64,000 nucleotides of DNA from Celeribacter neptunius (GTDB lineage Bacteria; Pseudomonadota; Alphaproteobacteria; Rhodobacterales; Rhodobacteraceae). The notes under the pieces are model-generated. The model worked only from the letters and a program-made list of their open reading frames with translations. It did no database searches and was not told the DNA's origin. Shown here piece after piece: positions 8,389 to 17,396 of the stretch. Positions within the stretch are counted from its first letter, which is position 1. Each line of letters starts with the position of its first letter. The stretch covers positions 62,001-126,000 of the forward strand of contig NZ_FORH01000010.1 of NCBI RefSeq assembly GCF_900113955.1, read 5' to 3'. Both the position numbers and the translations under genes were made by a program.

Positions 8389-10322
8389 TCGCTCTGGCCC
8401 TCGCTCATCCGAGGGTTGTCGGAGGTAGCCGGTGTGAGCCGCGAGATCCCGGAAGCGCCGCCACGGGCCAGTGACAGATCGGTCGACATGGCGAGGTATT
8501 CGCCTTGTATCCACGAGGGAAAGAGATTGTCGTAGAATCGAGATAGCGGATGTCCCGACTGTCCGGCGGGCGTGATGTAGTATGATCCCGCTGCTTCCGA
8601 TATCGACATGACCGCCTGAAAATTGCTTCCGGCACTCACAAGGAATGGACGGTCTTCTTCAACACCAAATGATGTCAAGAATTGCGTAAACGGATCGCCT
8701 GAAATCGGCGCTTGAAGGGACAGCAGGTTGGTCAGCAACCCACGTGAACTGATCGGCGACCACTGCATGTCCAATCTATGCTCCTCCCCCCAGGTCCACG
8801 TCGAGGGATCGCGCCCATATCGATCGACCAGCCAGCCAAGGGCATCATCCAGGGCCACGCGAACCTGCTCCTCGCATGTCTCGCGAGGTGAGGATAGGCG
8901 GATGTCGCACCAGATTGCGCTACCGCGACGATCGCTGAGTACCGCATAAAGAAAGTTCGGGTTCGGACGGGTCCAGAGTTGCTGCGCTGCCGGAAATTCG
9001 TCTTTCAAAATGCGCTGCTGCAAAGCCCGGAGCCAAGTCCAGAACAGCAGAGGTTCCGGTGAATAGCGATCCATGTCGCCATTCCACGACGCAAGCCTGT
9101 CCAGTAGTTCACGACGAAGGTCGTTCGCATCGGTGCCTTCGATGCTGTCTCTGGACTGCACGAACCAAAGCTCCTTCGCCATCAGGGGCAGCAGGGTTCG
9201 CGCCACGGTACTTACGGTGTCCCTTTGAACACCGATGGCGCCTTCAGTCGAGAAGATCGATTGCCGCGCTTCAAGCTCCGCCAGTCGAATGTCGCGAAAT
9301 GACAACGCTCGTACGGCTTCCTCTTTTGGCCATCGGGCAACGGTCTCTCGGTCAATGGCCAATGCCTCCATGCCTTTCGGCAACATGTCTGCGGCAACTC
9401 CGATGGCATCGGTCGCGTCGGCCGAACGCGTGAACAGCTCCAGCATCGTCAGGAAACCTGCCGCCTGCACGGGTGACGGCCCCCTTGGTGCCTCCTCGTC
9501 TGGCACGGGAAATGACCGGAAGGCCCAGGCGACGCGCGTATTGCGACCGACAATAACGAAAGGTACGCCCGGCATCGTGGCCCCTATGGCCGGCCCTGTC
9601 GAAAACTGAAGATCGGCGAGATACCATTCCGAGGGCAGCGACAGGGAACCGCTGATATCGGCGGCGAGAATTGGTGTCCCGGCAGCGGTTCGGTCACCGT
9701 CTATCGCCCATGCATCGAGGCGCTGCTGCGGATCAGTCGCAAATAGTTCGAGCACTTTTGGTCGATCCGACGGTATAATTGCACTTGATAAGCTCGGCGT
9801 TCCTTTCCGTGCGCTTTCCGGTCGCAGGCCATTCAGAAAAGACCGGGCAATCCTCAGGCTATCGCCAGGTGTCCAGGCATCGATCGACCGTTCGTCTGCG
9901 ATCAACAGTTCCGGCGAGCCTCTGCCGCGCCCTCCCGCCGACACCAGCTCGAGCCACGCATTGACGCCGGCGGCATAGGATTCGAGCGCGTCTGAGACCG
10001 CTGGCGCAACGGACAATGTCTCATCGGATGGCCAAGAAGCTTCGGCCATTCGCCTTGCCCTTAACAGCTGACCGAGTCGGTCTTGCGCATGAACGAAGCC
10101 GATCGCGAAATAGACATCCGCGGCGGAACTCGCGGTAATGTGCGGGATTGCCGAGGCATCTCGCAGAATATCGACCGGTCCACCTAAGCCTGCTACCGAG
10201 AAGTCCTCGTTGTAGTCGGGAACGGATGCGCTCAGCAGAAAATAGACCAACCCGGAACCAACCGATGCCGTGATACAGATCGCCAAGAACCCGTACAGTA
10301 ATATGTTGAAAAGACGTCTCAC
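8385..10322 (-). CDS. Penicillin-acylase-family (Ntn) protein lacking the catalytic serine
   Basis: 645 aa. An N-terminal transmembrane or signal segment lies at residues 7-32. The alpha-like part has the conserved FVHAQDRLGQLLRARR, and the beta-like part has AWAIDGDRTAAGTPILAAD and VPFVIVGRNTRVAW. In active penicillin/AHL acylases autoproteolysis exposes a Ser in S-N-x-W at the beta-chain start. Here the corresponding residues are L202-D203-A-W (about 9710-9722), so neither self-cleavage nor the usual hydrolysis is expected. The frame is intact, so this may be a repurposed scaffold. It is translationally coupled to the CtaG-like gene. Confidence 0.8.
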   Translation of the reverse strand: MRRLFNILLYGFLAICITASVGSGLVYFLLSASVPDYNEDFSVAGLGGPVDILRDASAIPHITASSAADVYFAIGFVHAQDRLGQLLRARRMAEASWPSDETLSVAPAVSDALESYAAGVNAWLELVSAGGRGRGSPELLIADERSIDAWTPGDSLRIARSFLNGLRPESARKGTPSLSSAIIPSDRPKVLELFATDPQQRLDAWAIDGDRTAAGTPILAADISGSLSLPSEWYLADLQFSTGPAIGATMPGVPFVIVGRNTRVAWAFRSFPVPDEEAPRGPSPVQAAGFLTMLELFTRSADATDAIGVAADMLPKGMEALAIDRETVARWPKEEAVRALSFRDIRLAELEARQSIFSTEGAIGVQRDTVSTVARTLLPLMAKELWFVQSRDSIEGTDANDLRRELLDRLASWNGDMDRYSPEPLLFWTWLRALQQRILKDEFPAAQQLWTRPNPNFLYAVLSDRRGSAIWCDIRLSSPRETCEEQVRVALDDALGWLVDRYGRDPSTWTWGEEHRLDMQWSPISSRGLLTNLLSLQAPISGDPFTQFLTSFGVEEDRPFLVSAGSNFQAVMSISEAAGSYYITPAGQSGHPLSRFYDNLFPSWIQGEYLAMSTDLSLARGGASGISRLTPATSDNPRMSEGQSE

Positions 10323-10346
10323 GTCGGTGCCGTTTCGAAACCCTTC

Positions 10347-10514
10347 TCATGCAAAGATGCGCAAGAGGACCACCGAAACGAAATAGGTGAGAAGACCGAA
10401 GGCGATCGCCGAACTCGCCGCATACTGGAGGATATCCAGCCGGTTTCCTTTTCGGCGTCGCGCCAGATATCCACCCCAGATCGCACCCGCGACAATGCCC
10501 GCGATTACCAGCAT
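10347..10514 (-). CDS. Small two-helix membrane protein, unknown
   Basis: 55 aa starting MLVIAGIVAGAIWGG, preceded by ACGGAGAA. There are two hydrophobic segments separated by the basic loop RRRKGNR. The start overlaps the 3' end of the Lnt gene, so it belongs to that operon. No family recognised. Confidence 0.6.
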   Translation of the reverse strand: MLVIAGIVAGAIWGGYLARRRKGNRLDILQYAASSAIAFGLLTYFVSVVLLRIFA

Positions 10515-12118
10515 GACTTTTTCTCCGTTCGTGTTCTCTTGTTGCACCGGTGTGTGCCGACCAGACCTGCAGCCAGTCCCACGGCCCAAGTAGTGAAGAT
10601 GAGAGCCAGCAGCGCCCAGTCGCCGAAGCGCGCATATAGCGTTGACGGATGAGCAGAGGGCAGAGCCGCATCTATTACACCGGTTTCTCCGTTGCCGAGC
10701 CGCGCGACGAGGTCACCGTTCGCGTCGATGACCGCGGAGATGCCCGTATTCGCGGCTCGGATGACAGGAAGGCCTTCCTCTACGGCACGCATCCGTGCGG
10801 AAGCCAGATGCTGCTCGGGTCCGATGCTGGTGCCGAACCAGGCGTCGTTTGTCGCGTTGAAAATCCAGTCCGGCCTGAACAGGTCGTCGACCACATGGCT
10901 TGGGAAGATGATCTCATAGCAGATCGCCACGGCGACCAGGGGCACACCCGGAAGCGCAAGCGTTCGCGGGCCCGGTCCGGGCGTAAAATCGCCCAGACCC
11001 GCCGTGAGTCGCTCGATGGGCAACCAGCCACGGAATGGCACATATTCGCCGAAGGGTACGAGATGGTGTTTCGCGTATCCGGTCAGGATTCTGCCGGTCT
11101 CGCCAAAAGCCTGGACCGTGTTGAAATATCGGGTGCCATCCTCGCTCGGTACACGGTCCGGCACCCCGGTGAGCAGCATGCTGCCGTCTGGTAGCGCTGC
11201 GGCAATGCGATCCCGCGCCTCCGTATCCTCATCGAGGAAACCCGGAAAGGCGGTTTCCGGCCAAAGAAGAACGTCGAAATCGCCGGGCTGGGTTGAAAGC
11301 TCAACATAGCGCGCGAAGGTCGCCTCGCGGTTCTCGGGCGCCCATTTCTCCTCTTGTGGAATGTTGCCCTGGACGATGCGCAGGTCGACACCGGGTGGCT
11401 GTTGTGCATCCGACTGGAGGCGAAGCGTACCGACAGCCCACATCGTCGCGATGCCGGCCAGCGCCATGAGCGAAACGGTCAATCGTTGCCGCCCGGACGT
11501 CATGACAGCCGCGCCGGGAAGTGCCGCGACGAACACGCTGAGAAAGCTTAACCCATAGCTTCCGACCCAGGCGGCGGTCTGGCGAAGGGCGGCGTAGTCG
11601 GCAAGTGCGTAGCCGGCGAGGTTCCAGGGAAACCCTGTCAGAACGTGACCACGCAACCACTCGGTCGCGGTCCAGGAGGTCGTGAACAGGAGGCAGGCGA
11701 GGAGACTACCCAGGGCTCCGCGCCGCGCGATTTCGGCGAAGAGCGCTGCGGCAATGGCTGGGAAAATTGCGAGACCTGCGGACAATCCCGCGACAGCCGG
11801 GATCGCCATCGCCCCGAACCGCTCGGCCTCGACGTAGAAACTCTCTGCAATCCACGAAATCCCGAAACCGAACTGGCCAAGACCAAACGCCCAGCCGACG
11901 AGGAAAGCACGCCCTAGGGAGAGATCGCGAAGACCGACAAAGAACGCGGAATAGGCAACGGGAACGAGCAGGAGAAGCGAGAAAGGCGGGAAAGTCAGAA
12001 CGGTCAGCGCCCCGGCGGCGAAACCAAGCGTCATCCGCGAAAGCAAACGGTGGCGCAGAGCGATGCGGTTCAGAATTTTCGGTTTCACGACTTGATCGAA
12101 CGCCGCGCGCTGATCCAT
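10505..12118 (-). CDS. lnt: Apolipoprotein N-acyltransferase
   Basis: About 537 aa. Six or so N-terminal transmembrane helices are followed by a carbon-nitrogen hydrolase domain. The catalytic triad is visible as Glu in LLWPETAFP, Lys in GYAKHHLVPFGEYV and Cys in VAICYEIIFPS. It N-acylates the lipid-modified cysteine of lipoproteins, the last maturation step in the inner membrane. The start MDQRAAF overlaps lspA by 34 bases; a start further in is possible. E. coli Lnt was first described as CutE, a copper-tolerance locus, which fits its placement here. Confidence 0.88.
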   Translation of the reverse strand: MDQRAAFDQVVKPKILNRIALRHRLLSRMTLGFAAGALTVLTFPPFSLLLLVPVAYSAFFVGLRDLSLGRAFLVGWAFGLGQFGFGISWIAESFYVEAERFGAMAIPAVAGLSAGLAIFPAIAAALFAEIARRGALGSLLACLLFTTSWTATEWLRGHVLTGFPWNLAGYALADYAALRQTAAWVGSYGLSFLSVFVAALPGAAVMTSGRQRLTVSLMALAGIATMWAVGTLRLQSDAQQPPGVDLRIVQGNIPQEEKWAPENREATFARYVELSTQPGDFDVLLWPETAFPGFLDEDTEARDRIAAALPDGSMLLTGVPDRVPSEDGTRYFNTVQAFGETGRILTGYAKHHLVPFGEYVPFRGWLPIERLTAGLGDFTPGPGPRTLALPGVPLVAVAICYEIIFPSHVVDDLFRPDWIFNATNDAWFGTSIGPEQHLASARMRAVEEGLPVIRAANTGISAVIDANGDLVARLGNGETGVIDAALPSAHPSTLYARFGDWALLALIFTTWAVGLAAGLVGTHRCNKRTRTEKKSCW

Positions 12119-12567
12119 GGCGCGGCGAGCAAGAGCCCCACGCCACTGACAACAAATATATCGGCCATGTTGAAGGCAGGCCAATGTGTTGTGCCAATGT
12201 AGAAATCGAGAAAGTCTGTTACAGCCCGATACCGCACACGATCGATAACATTGCCCAAGGCTCCGCCAATGATCGCGCCATAGGCAAGTGTTTCGACCGC
12301 ATTTTCGGCGCGAAACAGCATAACCCCCAGCCAAACACAGATGGCAAGAGCGAGAGCGATGAGGCTCCACCACGGAGCGCCGCCCAGCATCCCGAAAGTC
12401 ACGCCGTCATTACGATAAAAGACGAGGTTGAATCCCGGAAACACGGAAATCCCGGCGCTTAAAGTGACGGCATTCGCAACGACAATGGCTTTGGTGATCT
12501 GATCGATCGCGAACGCAGCAAGCGCTGCAAAGACGCCGATCATCGCAGATACTTTGTATGATGACAT
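12085..12567 (-). CDS. lspA: Lipoprotein signal peptidase (signal peptidase II)
   Basis: 160 aa with four hydrophobic segments. Both catalytic aspartates are present, in GNVIDRVRY and in FNMADIFVV. It cleaves prolipoprotein signals after lipid addition by Lgt. The start at MSSYKV follows GGGATGAGG and sits four bases after the ZIP gene stop; the longer frame would overlap that gene. LspA-like genes are known partners of metal genes, for example PbrC in pbr lead-resistance operons. This gene sits between a ZIP transporter and lnt. Confidence 0.9.
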   Translation of the reverse strand: MSSYKVSAMIGVFAALAAFAIDQITKAIVVANAVTLSAGISVFPGFNLVFYRNDGVTFGMLGGAPWWSLIALALAICVWLGVMLFRAENAVETLAYGAIIGGALGNVIDRVRYRAVTDFLDFYIGTTHWPAFNMADIFVVSGVGLLLAAPWISARRSIKS

Positions 12568-12571
12568 TGCC

Positions 12572-13354
12572 TCATCCCAACCAGACATCGAGAAACAGCA
12601 TCAGAACGAGCCCGACTGCGAGACCGAGCGTCGCCCTGTTCTGATGGCCGCTGCGATGGGTTTCGGGGATGATTTCGTGGCTGATGACGTAGAGCATTGC
12701 GCCCGCGGCAAAGGCCAGTCCCCATGGCAGCAGCGGTTCCGACAGCGTGATGATCCCGGCCCCGAGCAGGCCGCCAATCGGCTCGACCATGCCCGTCAGC
12801 GCCGCGATGCCCCAGGCGCGCAGCTTCGGATATCCCTCGCCCAGCAGAGATACAGCGACGGCCAATCCTTCGGGCGCATTCTGAAGCCCGATGCCGACAG
12901 CAAGCGGCAAACCGCCCTCCATACCTCCGGATCCGAAGCCGACCCCGACCGCGAGGCCTTCGGGGAAGTTGTGGATCGTGATCGCGATGATGAAAAGCCA
13001 GACCCGCCGCAAAGACGCCGCTTCGGGCCCTTCGCGTCCCGTCTTGAAATGCTCGTGCGGCAGCTTTTCGTTCATCAGCGCGACAGCCCCCATGCCCAAG
13101 AGGATCGAGACGCATACGATGGCCGCAGGCATCGCGCCGTTCTCGAACATCGGCTCGGCCGCATCCAATGCCGGGATGATCAGCGAAAAGAAGGAAGCGG
13201 CGAGCATCACACCGGCAGCGAAGCCGAGCGACAGATCGCGTGTGGCCCGCGACGGGATGCGTCCAAACAACACGGGAACTGCTCCGACTGCCGTGAGCGA
13301 TCCGGCAGCCAGACTTCCGAGGAAGCCGAGCATGATCGGAGAGAGGTTTTCCAT
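12572..13354 (-). CDS. ZIP-family metal transporter
   Basis: 260 aa, seven to eight hydrophobic segments. The signature HNFPEGLAVGVG in transmembrane segment 4 and NAPEGLAVAV in segment 5 carry the metal-binding His and Glu residues of ZIP/GufA-type carriers. A cytoplasmic loop has HEHFKTG. ZIPs usually move Zn or other divalent metals into the cytoplasm; the direction and substrate here are not shown by sequence. It follows the DUF411 gene by 12 bases and precedes lspA by four. Confidence 0.85.
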   Translation of the reverse strand: MENLSPIMLGFLGSLAAGSLTAVGAVPVLFGRIPSRATRDLSLGFAAGVMLAASFFSLIIPALDAAEPMFENGAMPAAIVCVSILLGMGAVALMNEKLPHEHFKTGREGPEAASLRRVWLFIIAITIHNFPEGLAVGVGFGSGGMEGGLPLAVGIGLQNAPEGLAVAVSLLGEGYPKLRAWGIAALTGMVEPIGGLLGAGIITLSEPLLPWGLAFAAGAMLYVISHEIIPETHRSGHQNRATLGLAVGLVLMLFLDVWLG

Positions 13355-13366
13355 GGGCGGGCCAGG

Positions 13367-13822
13367 TTATCCTTCGCCGTAGCTCGAAAAGACTTCCGTC
13401 GACCCGTCCTCGCGGATGAGGAAGACATCATAGGCCTCGCGGTCGTCTTCTGGCCCCATGCCGGGCGAGCCATAGGGCATCCCAGGCACGGCGAGACCGA
13501 CTGCGTCCGGGCGCTCATCGAGAAGGCGGCGGATGTCAGCGGCCGGTACATGGCCTTCGATCACGTAGCCGTCAATGAGCGCGGTGTGGCAGGAGACCAT
13601 GCGCTGCGGCACGCCGTTGTCGAGCTTGAAGCGAACCAGCGACCCACCGAACATGTCCTGGCCGGTCGGCACAAAACCGTTCTCTTCGAGGTGGTTCATC
13701 CACGAGAGGCAGCAGCCGCAACCGTTCGTCTTGCGGACGTCGATCGCCGTTGCCTCTGCGAGGGCCTGGGCCGCCGGGAAAAGGGCGAGCGTGATGGCAA
13801 GAGCTTGGGTCATGCGTTTCAT
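13367..13822 (-). CDS. DUF411 family periplasmic metal-binding protein
   Basis: 151 aa with a clear signal peptide (cleavage near ALAEA). NGCGCCLSWMNHL carries the DUF411 CGCC motif, followed by VSCHTALIDGYV and the LAVPGMPYGSPGM segment. It is related to the protein at 1337-1834 but clearly diverged. It lies three bases downstream of the M23 peptidase gene and shares its operon. Copper binding is the family-based expectation. Confidence 0.85.
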   Translation of the reverse strand: MKRMTQALAITLALFPAAQALAEATAIDVRKTNGCGCCLSWMNHLEENGFVPTGQDMFGGSLVRFKLDNGVPQRMVSCHTALIDGYVIEGHVPAADIRRLLDERPDAVGLAVPGMPYGSPGMGPEDDREAYDVFLIREDGSTEVFSSYGEG

Positions 13823-13825
13823 GGG

Positions 13826-15199
13826 TCAGAGCCTTTCGGTTGTCGTTTCGGCAATCTCGCTGCCGAGGTTTTCATTCAGAAGCGCCCGCGCCTCGGCCAG
13901 ACGCGAGAGCGCGGCGGTATCATCCGCTTCGCTCTCAGCTGCTTCGGCGAGCCGGTCGTCAGTGAGGGGGTCAGTCGGGCGCCCATCCACGAGGACTTCG
14001 TAGTGCAGGTTCGGACCTGTCGCCGTGCCAGTCGCGCCGACGCGGCCGATCACATCTCCCGCCGCAACGCGTTGGCCTTGTGCCAGGTCTTCCGGCACGG
14101 CGCTCAGATGCGCGTAGCGCGTCATGGTGTCGGAGCCGTGCGAGATTTCGACCACACGGCCATAGCCACCGCGCCAGCCAATGAAACTAACCCGCCCCGG
14201 TGCCGTCGATTGAACCGGTGTCCCACGTGCCGCTGCGAAATCGACGCCTGTGTGCATCCGGACGTTGCCAAAGACCGGATGCGTGCGGCGTCCGAACACC
14301 GAGCTGAGGCGCGCACCCTCGACCGGCTGTGCGAAGACGCGCAGCACCTCGCCATCGACGTAGATCGTCGCCTGACCGCTGCCGTCGTCCGGCCATACGA
14401 TCTCGTAAAGCGAACCGCCGATCTCCAGTGCGGCGAAGGCGAGTTCGGGCTGTCCGATCCTGTCCTCGCCGACCCGCGCCTCACGCCAGAGAAGCCTTAG
14501 TGCTTCGCCGCCGGCCATCTCGCGGCGGAAATCCACGGTCCCACCCAGCATCTGCGCAAGGTCCACGGAAAAACGGGCGGGTATGCCGGCTTCTTCGAGT
14601 GCCGCGAAGATCGAGCTGTCGATCACCGCTTCGCCGGCAAGGGTTACGATCTCCGGATCCGGAGTCACGACCTGTGTGGACAACCGCTCGCCGAACACCA
14701 CCTCGATCCGAACCCCGTCCTCGACGGCAAGTGCGACGGTGCGGGGGCTGCCGTCCATGGTCGAAGCAACAGTGACCGAGTGCCCCGGCCGCAGCCGTCG
14801 CAGATCGTATTCCGCGCCAAGCGCGAGGGCAACTTCGGCTCTGTCAGGTGCCGCAAGTCCAGCTTCGGACAGCAAGAAATCGAGCGTCTCGCCAGGTGCA
14901 ATGTCGCGCGACCACGTCGACAGCGGTGGCTCGATCGCGCTTACCGGCCTGTCGGCGAACGCGACCTGCAGAAGGGGTAGGGAGCCGAGGTCGGGTGCAT
15001 CCTCTGCCCATGCCGTCGCGGGCAGCGTCACGAGGATGTCAACGTTTCTAGGGGCTTCAGGACCTTGGGGCATCCAGCTACCTGCCTGGGCAAGTTCCGG
15101 CGGCACGGGTTCTTTCGACAAAAGATCAGAGATGGCGATAGCCGCTCCCGAAACCGTCCCCGCAATTGCGACACCCGCCGCCAAAGTTCTGAGCCTCAT
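13826..15199 (-). CDS. Secreted M23-family (LytM) metallopeptidase
   Basis: 457 aa with an N-terminal signal anchor. The C-terminal LytM domain shows RRTHPVFGNVRMHTGVDF (Zn ligands His and Asp) and GPNLHYEV (HxH-type ligand), so it is a peptidoglycan endopeptidase or activator in the periplasm. The central region resembles the OapA/opacity-associated N-terminal module of MepM-like proteins. The start MRLRTLAAG overlaps the SCO gene stop (ATGA). The zinc in its active site may make it sensitive to metal stress, or it may help remodel the wall under such stress. Confidence 0.83.
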   Translation of the reverse strand: MRLRTLAAGVAIAGTVSGAAIAISDLLSKEPVPPELAQAGSWMPQGPEAPRNVDILVTLPATAWAEDAPDLGSLPLLQVAFADRPVSAIEPPLSTWSRDIAPGETLDFLLSEAGLAAPDRAEVALALGAEYDLRRLRPGHSVTVASTMDGSPRTVALAVEDGVRIEVVFGERLSTQVVTPDPEIVTLAGEAVIDSSIFAALEEAGIPARFSVDLAQMLGGTVDFRREMAGGEALRLLWREARVGEDRIGQPELAFAALEIGGSLYEIVWPDDGSGQATIYVDGEVLRVFAQPVEGARLSSVFGRRTHPVFGNVRMHTGVDFAAARGTPVQSTAPGRVSFIGWRGGYGRVVEISHGSDTMTRYAHLSAVPEDLAQGQRVAAGDVIGRVGATGTATGPNLHYEVLVDGRPTDPLTDDRLAEAAESEADDTAALSRLAEARALLNENLGSEIAETTTERL

Positions 15200-15822
15200 G
15201 TCGCCCCCTCCATTTCTTCTGCCAGCGCGCGACGGATCTTCGGCACCGCGAATTCTCTGGCTTCGTGATAGTCGATCATGGTGACGAACCGCCCAGAGGC
15301 TGCGAACAGGAAGACGCTCGCGGTGTGGTTCATCGTGTAATCGCCGCTCTCCGTCGGTACTTGCTCGTAGGTGGCGCGGAAGCCGTCCGCGACGCGCGCG
15401 ATCTGCTCTTCCGGCCCCGTCCAGCCACGGAGCGCAGGATGGAAGTAGCCGACATATTCGGCCATCGTTTCGACAGTGTCGCGCTCGGGATCGACCGTGA
15501 TGAAAACCACGTTCATCTCGTCGGCCTCGTTTCCCAGATCGTCGAGCCATCCCGAAATGTCCGAGAGCGTGGTCGGGCAGACATCGGGACAGTAGGTGAA
15601 GCCGAAGAACGCCATCGTCGGGCGACCGATCAGGGTTTCCGGCCCGACCGCGTTGCCCTCATGATCCGTCAGACGGAAATCCATCTCGGTCAGGGCCACA
15701 GGCCGCTGCCCGACAGGTTCAGGTCCACCGGGTCCATCGACCTGCCACCAACCGACGAAGAGCATCAGGGCGACCGCCCCGACACCAGCCGCCCCGTACC
15801 CCAGGATCGCCCGTCGCCGCAT
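15196..15822 (-). CDS. SCO1/SenC family copper chaperone / thiol protein
   Basis: 208 aa with an N-terminal membrane anchor. The copper site is intact: CPDVC plus the distal His in YTMNHTASVFLF. SCO proteins deliver copper to CuA of cytochrome oxidase or act as periplasmic thiol reductases. It overlaps both the M23 gene and the PCuAC gene (TGATG). The pairing with PCuAC is common because PCuAC hands copper to SCO and the oxidase. A second SCO lies at 17397-17999 and a remnant at 21060-21430. Confidence 0.9.
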   Translation of the reverse strand: MRRRAILGYGAAGVGAVALMLFVGWWQVDGPGGPEPVGQRPVALTEMDFRLTDHEGNAVGPETLIGRPTMAFFGFTYCPDVCPTTLSDISGWLDDLGNEADEMNVVFITVDPERDTVETMAEYVGYFHPALRGWTGPEEQIARVADGFRATYEQVPTESGDYTMNHTASVFLFAASGRFVTMIDYHEAREFAVPKIRRALAEEMEGAT

Positions 15823-16289
15823 CAGTCCTCTGGCCCCCGCGCGGCGATTCCGAGGATCGGCACCTCGACCGTCACTTCGCCTCCGTCTTCGAAAAGCAGG
15901 GTCAGCGGAAAGGTGTCCCCTTCCGTCATCAGTTCTTGCAGCCGCATCAGCATTGCGTGCAGGCCCCCCGGTTCGAGCGCGACGCTCTCGCCCGGGGCGA
16001 TCGCGATCTCCCCCGCCGGGTTCATGGAACTCACACCTTCGGCATTTGTCTTCGTCTCGTGAATTTCGGGCATCATCGCGAGCGGCGTTGTAAGGCCGAT
16101 CAGCGTCACTGGCTCGTCGCCAGTGTTGCGGATCGTCATGTAAGCGGCCCCGGGACGGTTCATCCCGATGGAGGCGCGGGACCACGCGTTCTCGACGACA
16201 ACATCCTCGGGTCCGGCCAGCGCGGGCGCTGAGAACCCTCCAAGGGTCAAAAGCGCCGCCAGTGTGCTGGTCAAAATATACTTTTTCAT
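15822..16289 (-). CDS. Periplasmic copper chaperone PCu(A)C
   Basis: 155 aa with a signal peptide ending at ALAGPE. The PCuAC signature residues are present: GAAYMTIRN, then MMPEIHETK, and near the C-terminus HAMLMRLQ, which together supply the H/M copper ligands (H-x10-M then H-x-M pattern). It binds Cu(I) in the periplasm and delivers it to cytochrome oxidase or to the adjacent SCO. AGGA precedes MKKYIL, which sets the start. Confidence 0.9.
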   Translation of the reverse strand: MKKYILTSTLAALLTLGGFSAPALAGPEDVVVENAWSRASIGMNRPGAAYMTIRNTGDEPVTLIGLTTPLAMMPEIHETKTNAEGVSSMNPAGEIAIAPGESVALEPGGLHAMLMRLQELMTEGDTFPLTLLFEDGGEVTVEVPILGIAARGPED

Positions 16290-16312
16290 CGTTCTGATCC
16301 TGCCCTTTGTAT

Positions 16313-16972
16313 TCAGCTTTGCGCGGCAGCGACTTCGGCGGCCACCAGACGACGCAATTCTGCCTCCCCGAATGGATCGAGCGGCTTGCCGTTCACGAAG
16401 AATGTGGGCGTCTGGCGAATTCCCACGGTCTCGACGTCGGCACGATCCTGGTTCAGGATCGCCACGACATCGGGCGCCATCATTTGCGTGCGCGCGGCCT
16501 CGGCATCGAGTCCGGCCGTGGCGGCGATCTGAAGGATCAGGCCGGGCGCCGGGGCACCGTGCGACGCCCATCTCGGCTGTTCCCGCAGAACGGCCTCAAG
16601 CACCGGCACGTAAACGTCCTGCATGCGTGCCGCCTCGAGCACGCGGATCGCTTCCTCGGATGCCGCGCCGTGGAAGGGCGTGTAGCGGATCACGACGCGG
16701 ACAGCATCCCCATGCTCGGCCATGATGTCCTTCACGACGGGATGAAAGGCGCGACAGGCCTCGCAGGCCGGATCGAAGAATTCGACGATCGTGACGGGCG
16801 CTTCCGCAGGCCCGAGGATGGGCGAGTAGGGGCGGATCATCGCGTCCGCGAGTTCCGGCGCAACAGGCTCCGCTTCGGCCACCGGGCCGGGGCGGGTTGC
16901 AAACCAGGTGGTTCCGCCGAAACCGGCGACGCCGAAGGCGAGAACGGACAGGATCAGGGCGCGTCGGTTCAT
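16313..16972 (-). CDS. DsbA-family thiol:disulfide oxidoreductase
   Basis: 219 aa with a signal anchor. The thioredoxin-fold active site is CEAC in FFDPACEACRAFHP, with cis-Pro in RQTPTFFVNGKPL. It resembles the DsbG/BdbD-like DsbA proteins that oxidise periplasmic thiols. It is translationally coupled (ATGA) to the DsbB-like gene just upstream, giving an oxidase/recharger pair. Such a pair could protect or repair thiols of exported copper proteins. Confidence 0.87.
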   Translation of the reverse strand: MNRRALILSVLAFGVAGFGGTTWFATRPGPVAEAEPVAPELADAMIRPYSPILGPAEAPVTIVEFFDPACEACRAFHPVVKDIMAEHGDAVRVVIRYTPFHGAASEEAIRVLEAARMQDVYVPVLEAVLREQPRWASHGAPAPGLILQIAATAGLDAEAARTQMMAPDVVAILNQDRADVETVGIRQTPTFFVNGKPLDPFGEAELRRLVAAEVAAAQS

Positions 16973-17391
16973 TTTCGTGTGTCCTTCAATGAAAGGGCCG
17001 ACAGCGCCCCGATCAGCGCGAAGGCGGCGAGGGCCATCAGCGGGATCGGGATGCCGAAGACCAGTTGGTTGTCATCGGTGCAAGAGGGGCCGGTGGCCGT
17101 GCAGGGCTGGATGCGTTCGGGAACAAGACCGACGTACAGCCCCATGTGCCAGAGGGCGATTGCGCCGCCGCCAAGCGCCAATGCGATGCCGTAGCGCCCC
17201 ACACGGCCGTCCCGCCACCAAAGGCCCAGCCCTAGGATAATGGCCAAGGGAAACATGAAGGCGCGCTGGAACCAGCACAGCACACAGGGCGTCTGCCCCA
17301 GCACCTCGCCGATGAAAAGCACGGCAAGCGAGGCGACGAGCGCGATGATCCATGCCAGCCCGAGGGCTGTTTCTCCGGATATGCGGTTCAT
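16969..17391 (-). CDS. DsbB-like disulfide bond formation membrane protein
   Basis: 140 aa with four transmembrane segments. The first periplasmic cysteine pair is CVLC (TPCVLCWFQRAFMFP) and the second is PCTATGPSC, as in the short DsbB/BdbC group. It re-oxidises the partner DsbA-like protein and passes electrons to quinone. It lies five bases after the SCO gene and overlaps the DsbA-like gene. Confidence 0.9.
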   Translation of the reverse strand: MNRISGETALGLAWIIALVASLAVLFIGEVLGQTPCVLCWFQRAFMFPLAIILGLGLWWRDGRVGRYGIALALGGGAIALWHMGLYVGLVPERIQPCTATGPSCTDDNQLVFGIPIPLMALAAFALIGALSALSLKDTRK

Positions 17392-17396
17392 GTCGA

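Noticed and set aside
12554-14500. 648-aa open frame on the plus strand
   Set aside because: It lies antisense to zip, DUF411 and M23 genes with intact motifs. Its composition (Arg-, Gln- and Asp-rich with no domain) is typical of a shadow frame in GC-rich DNA.
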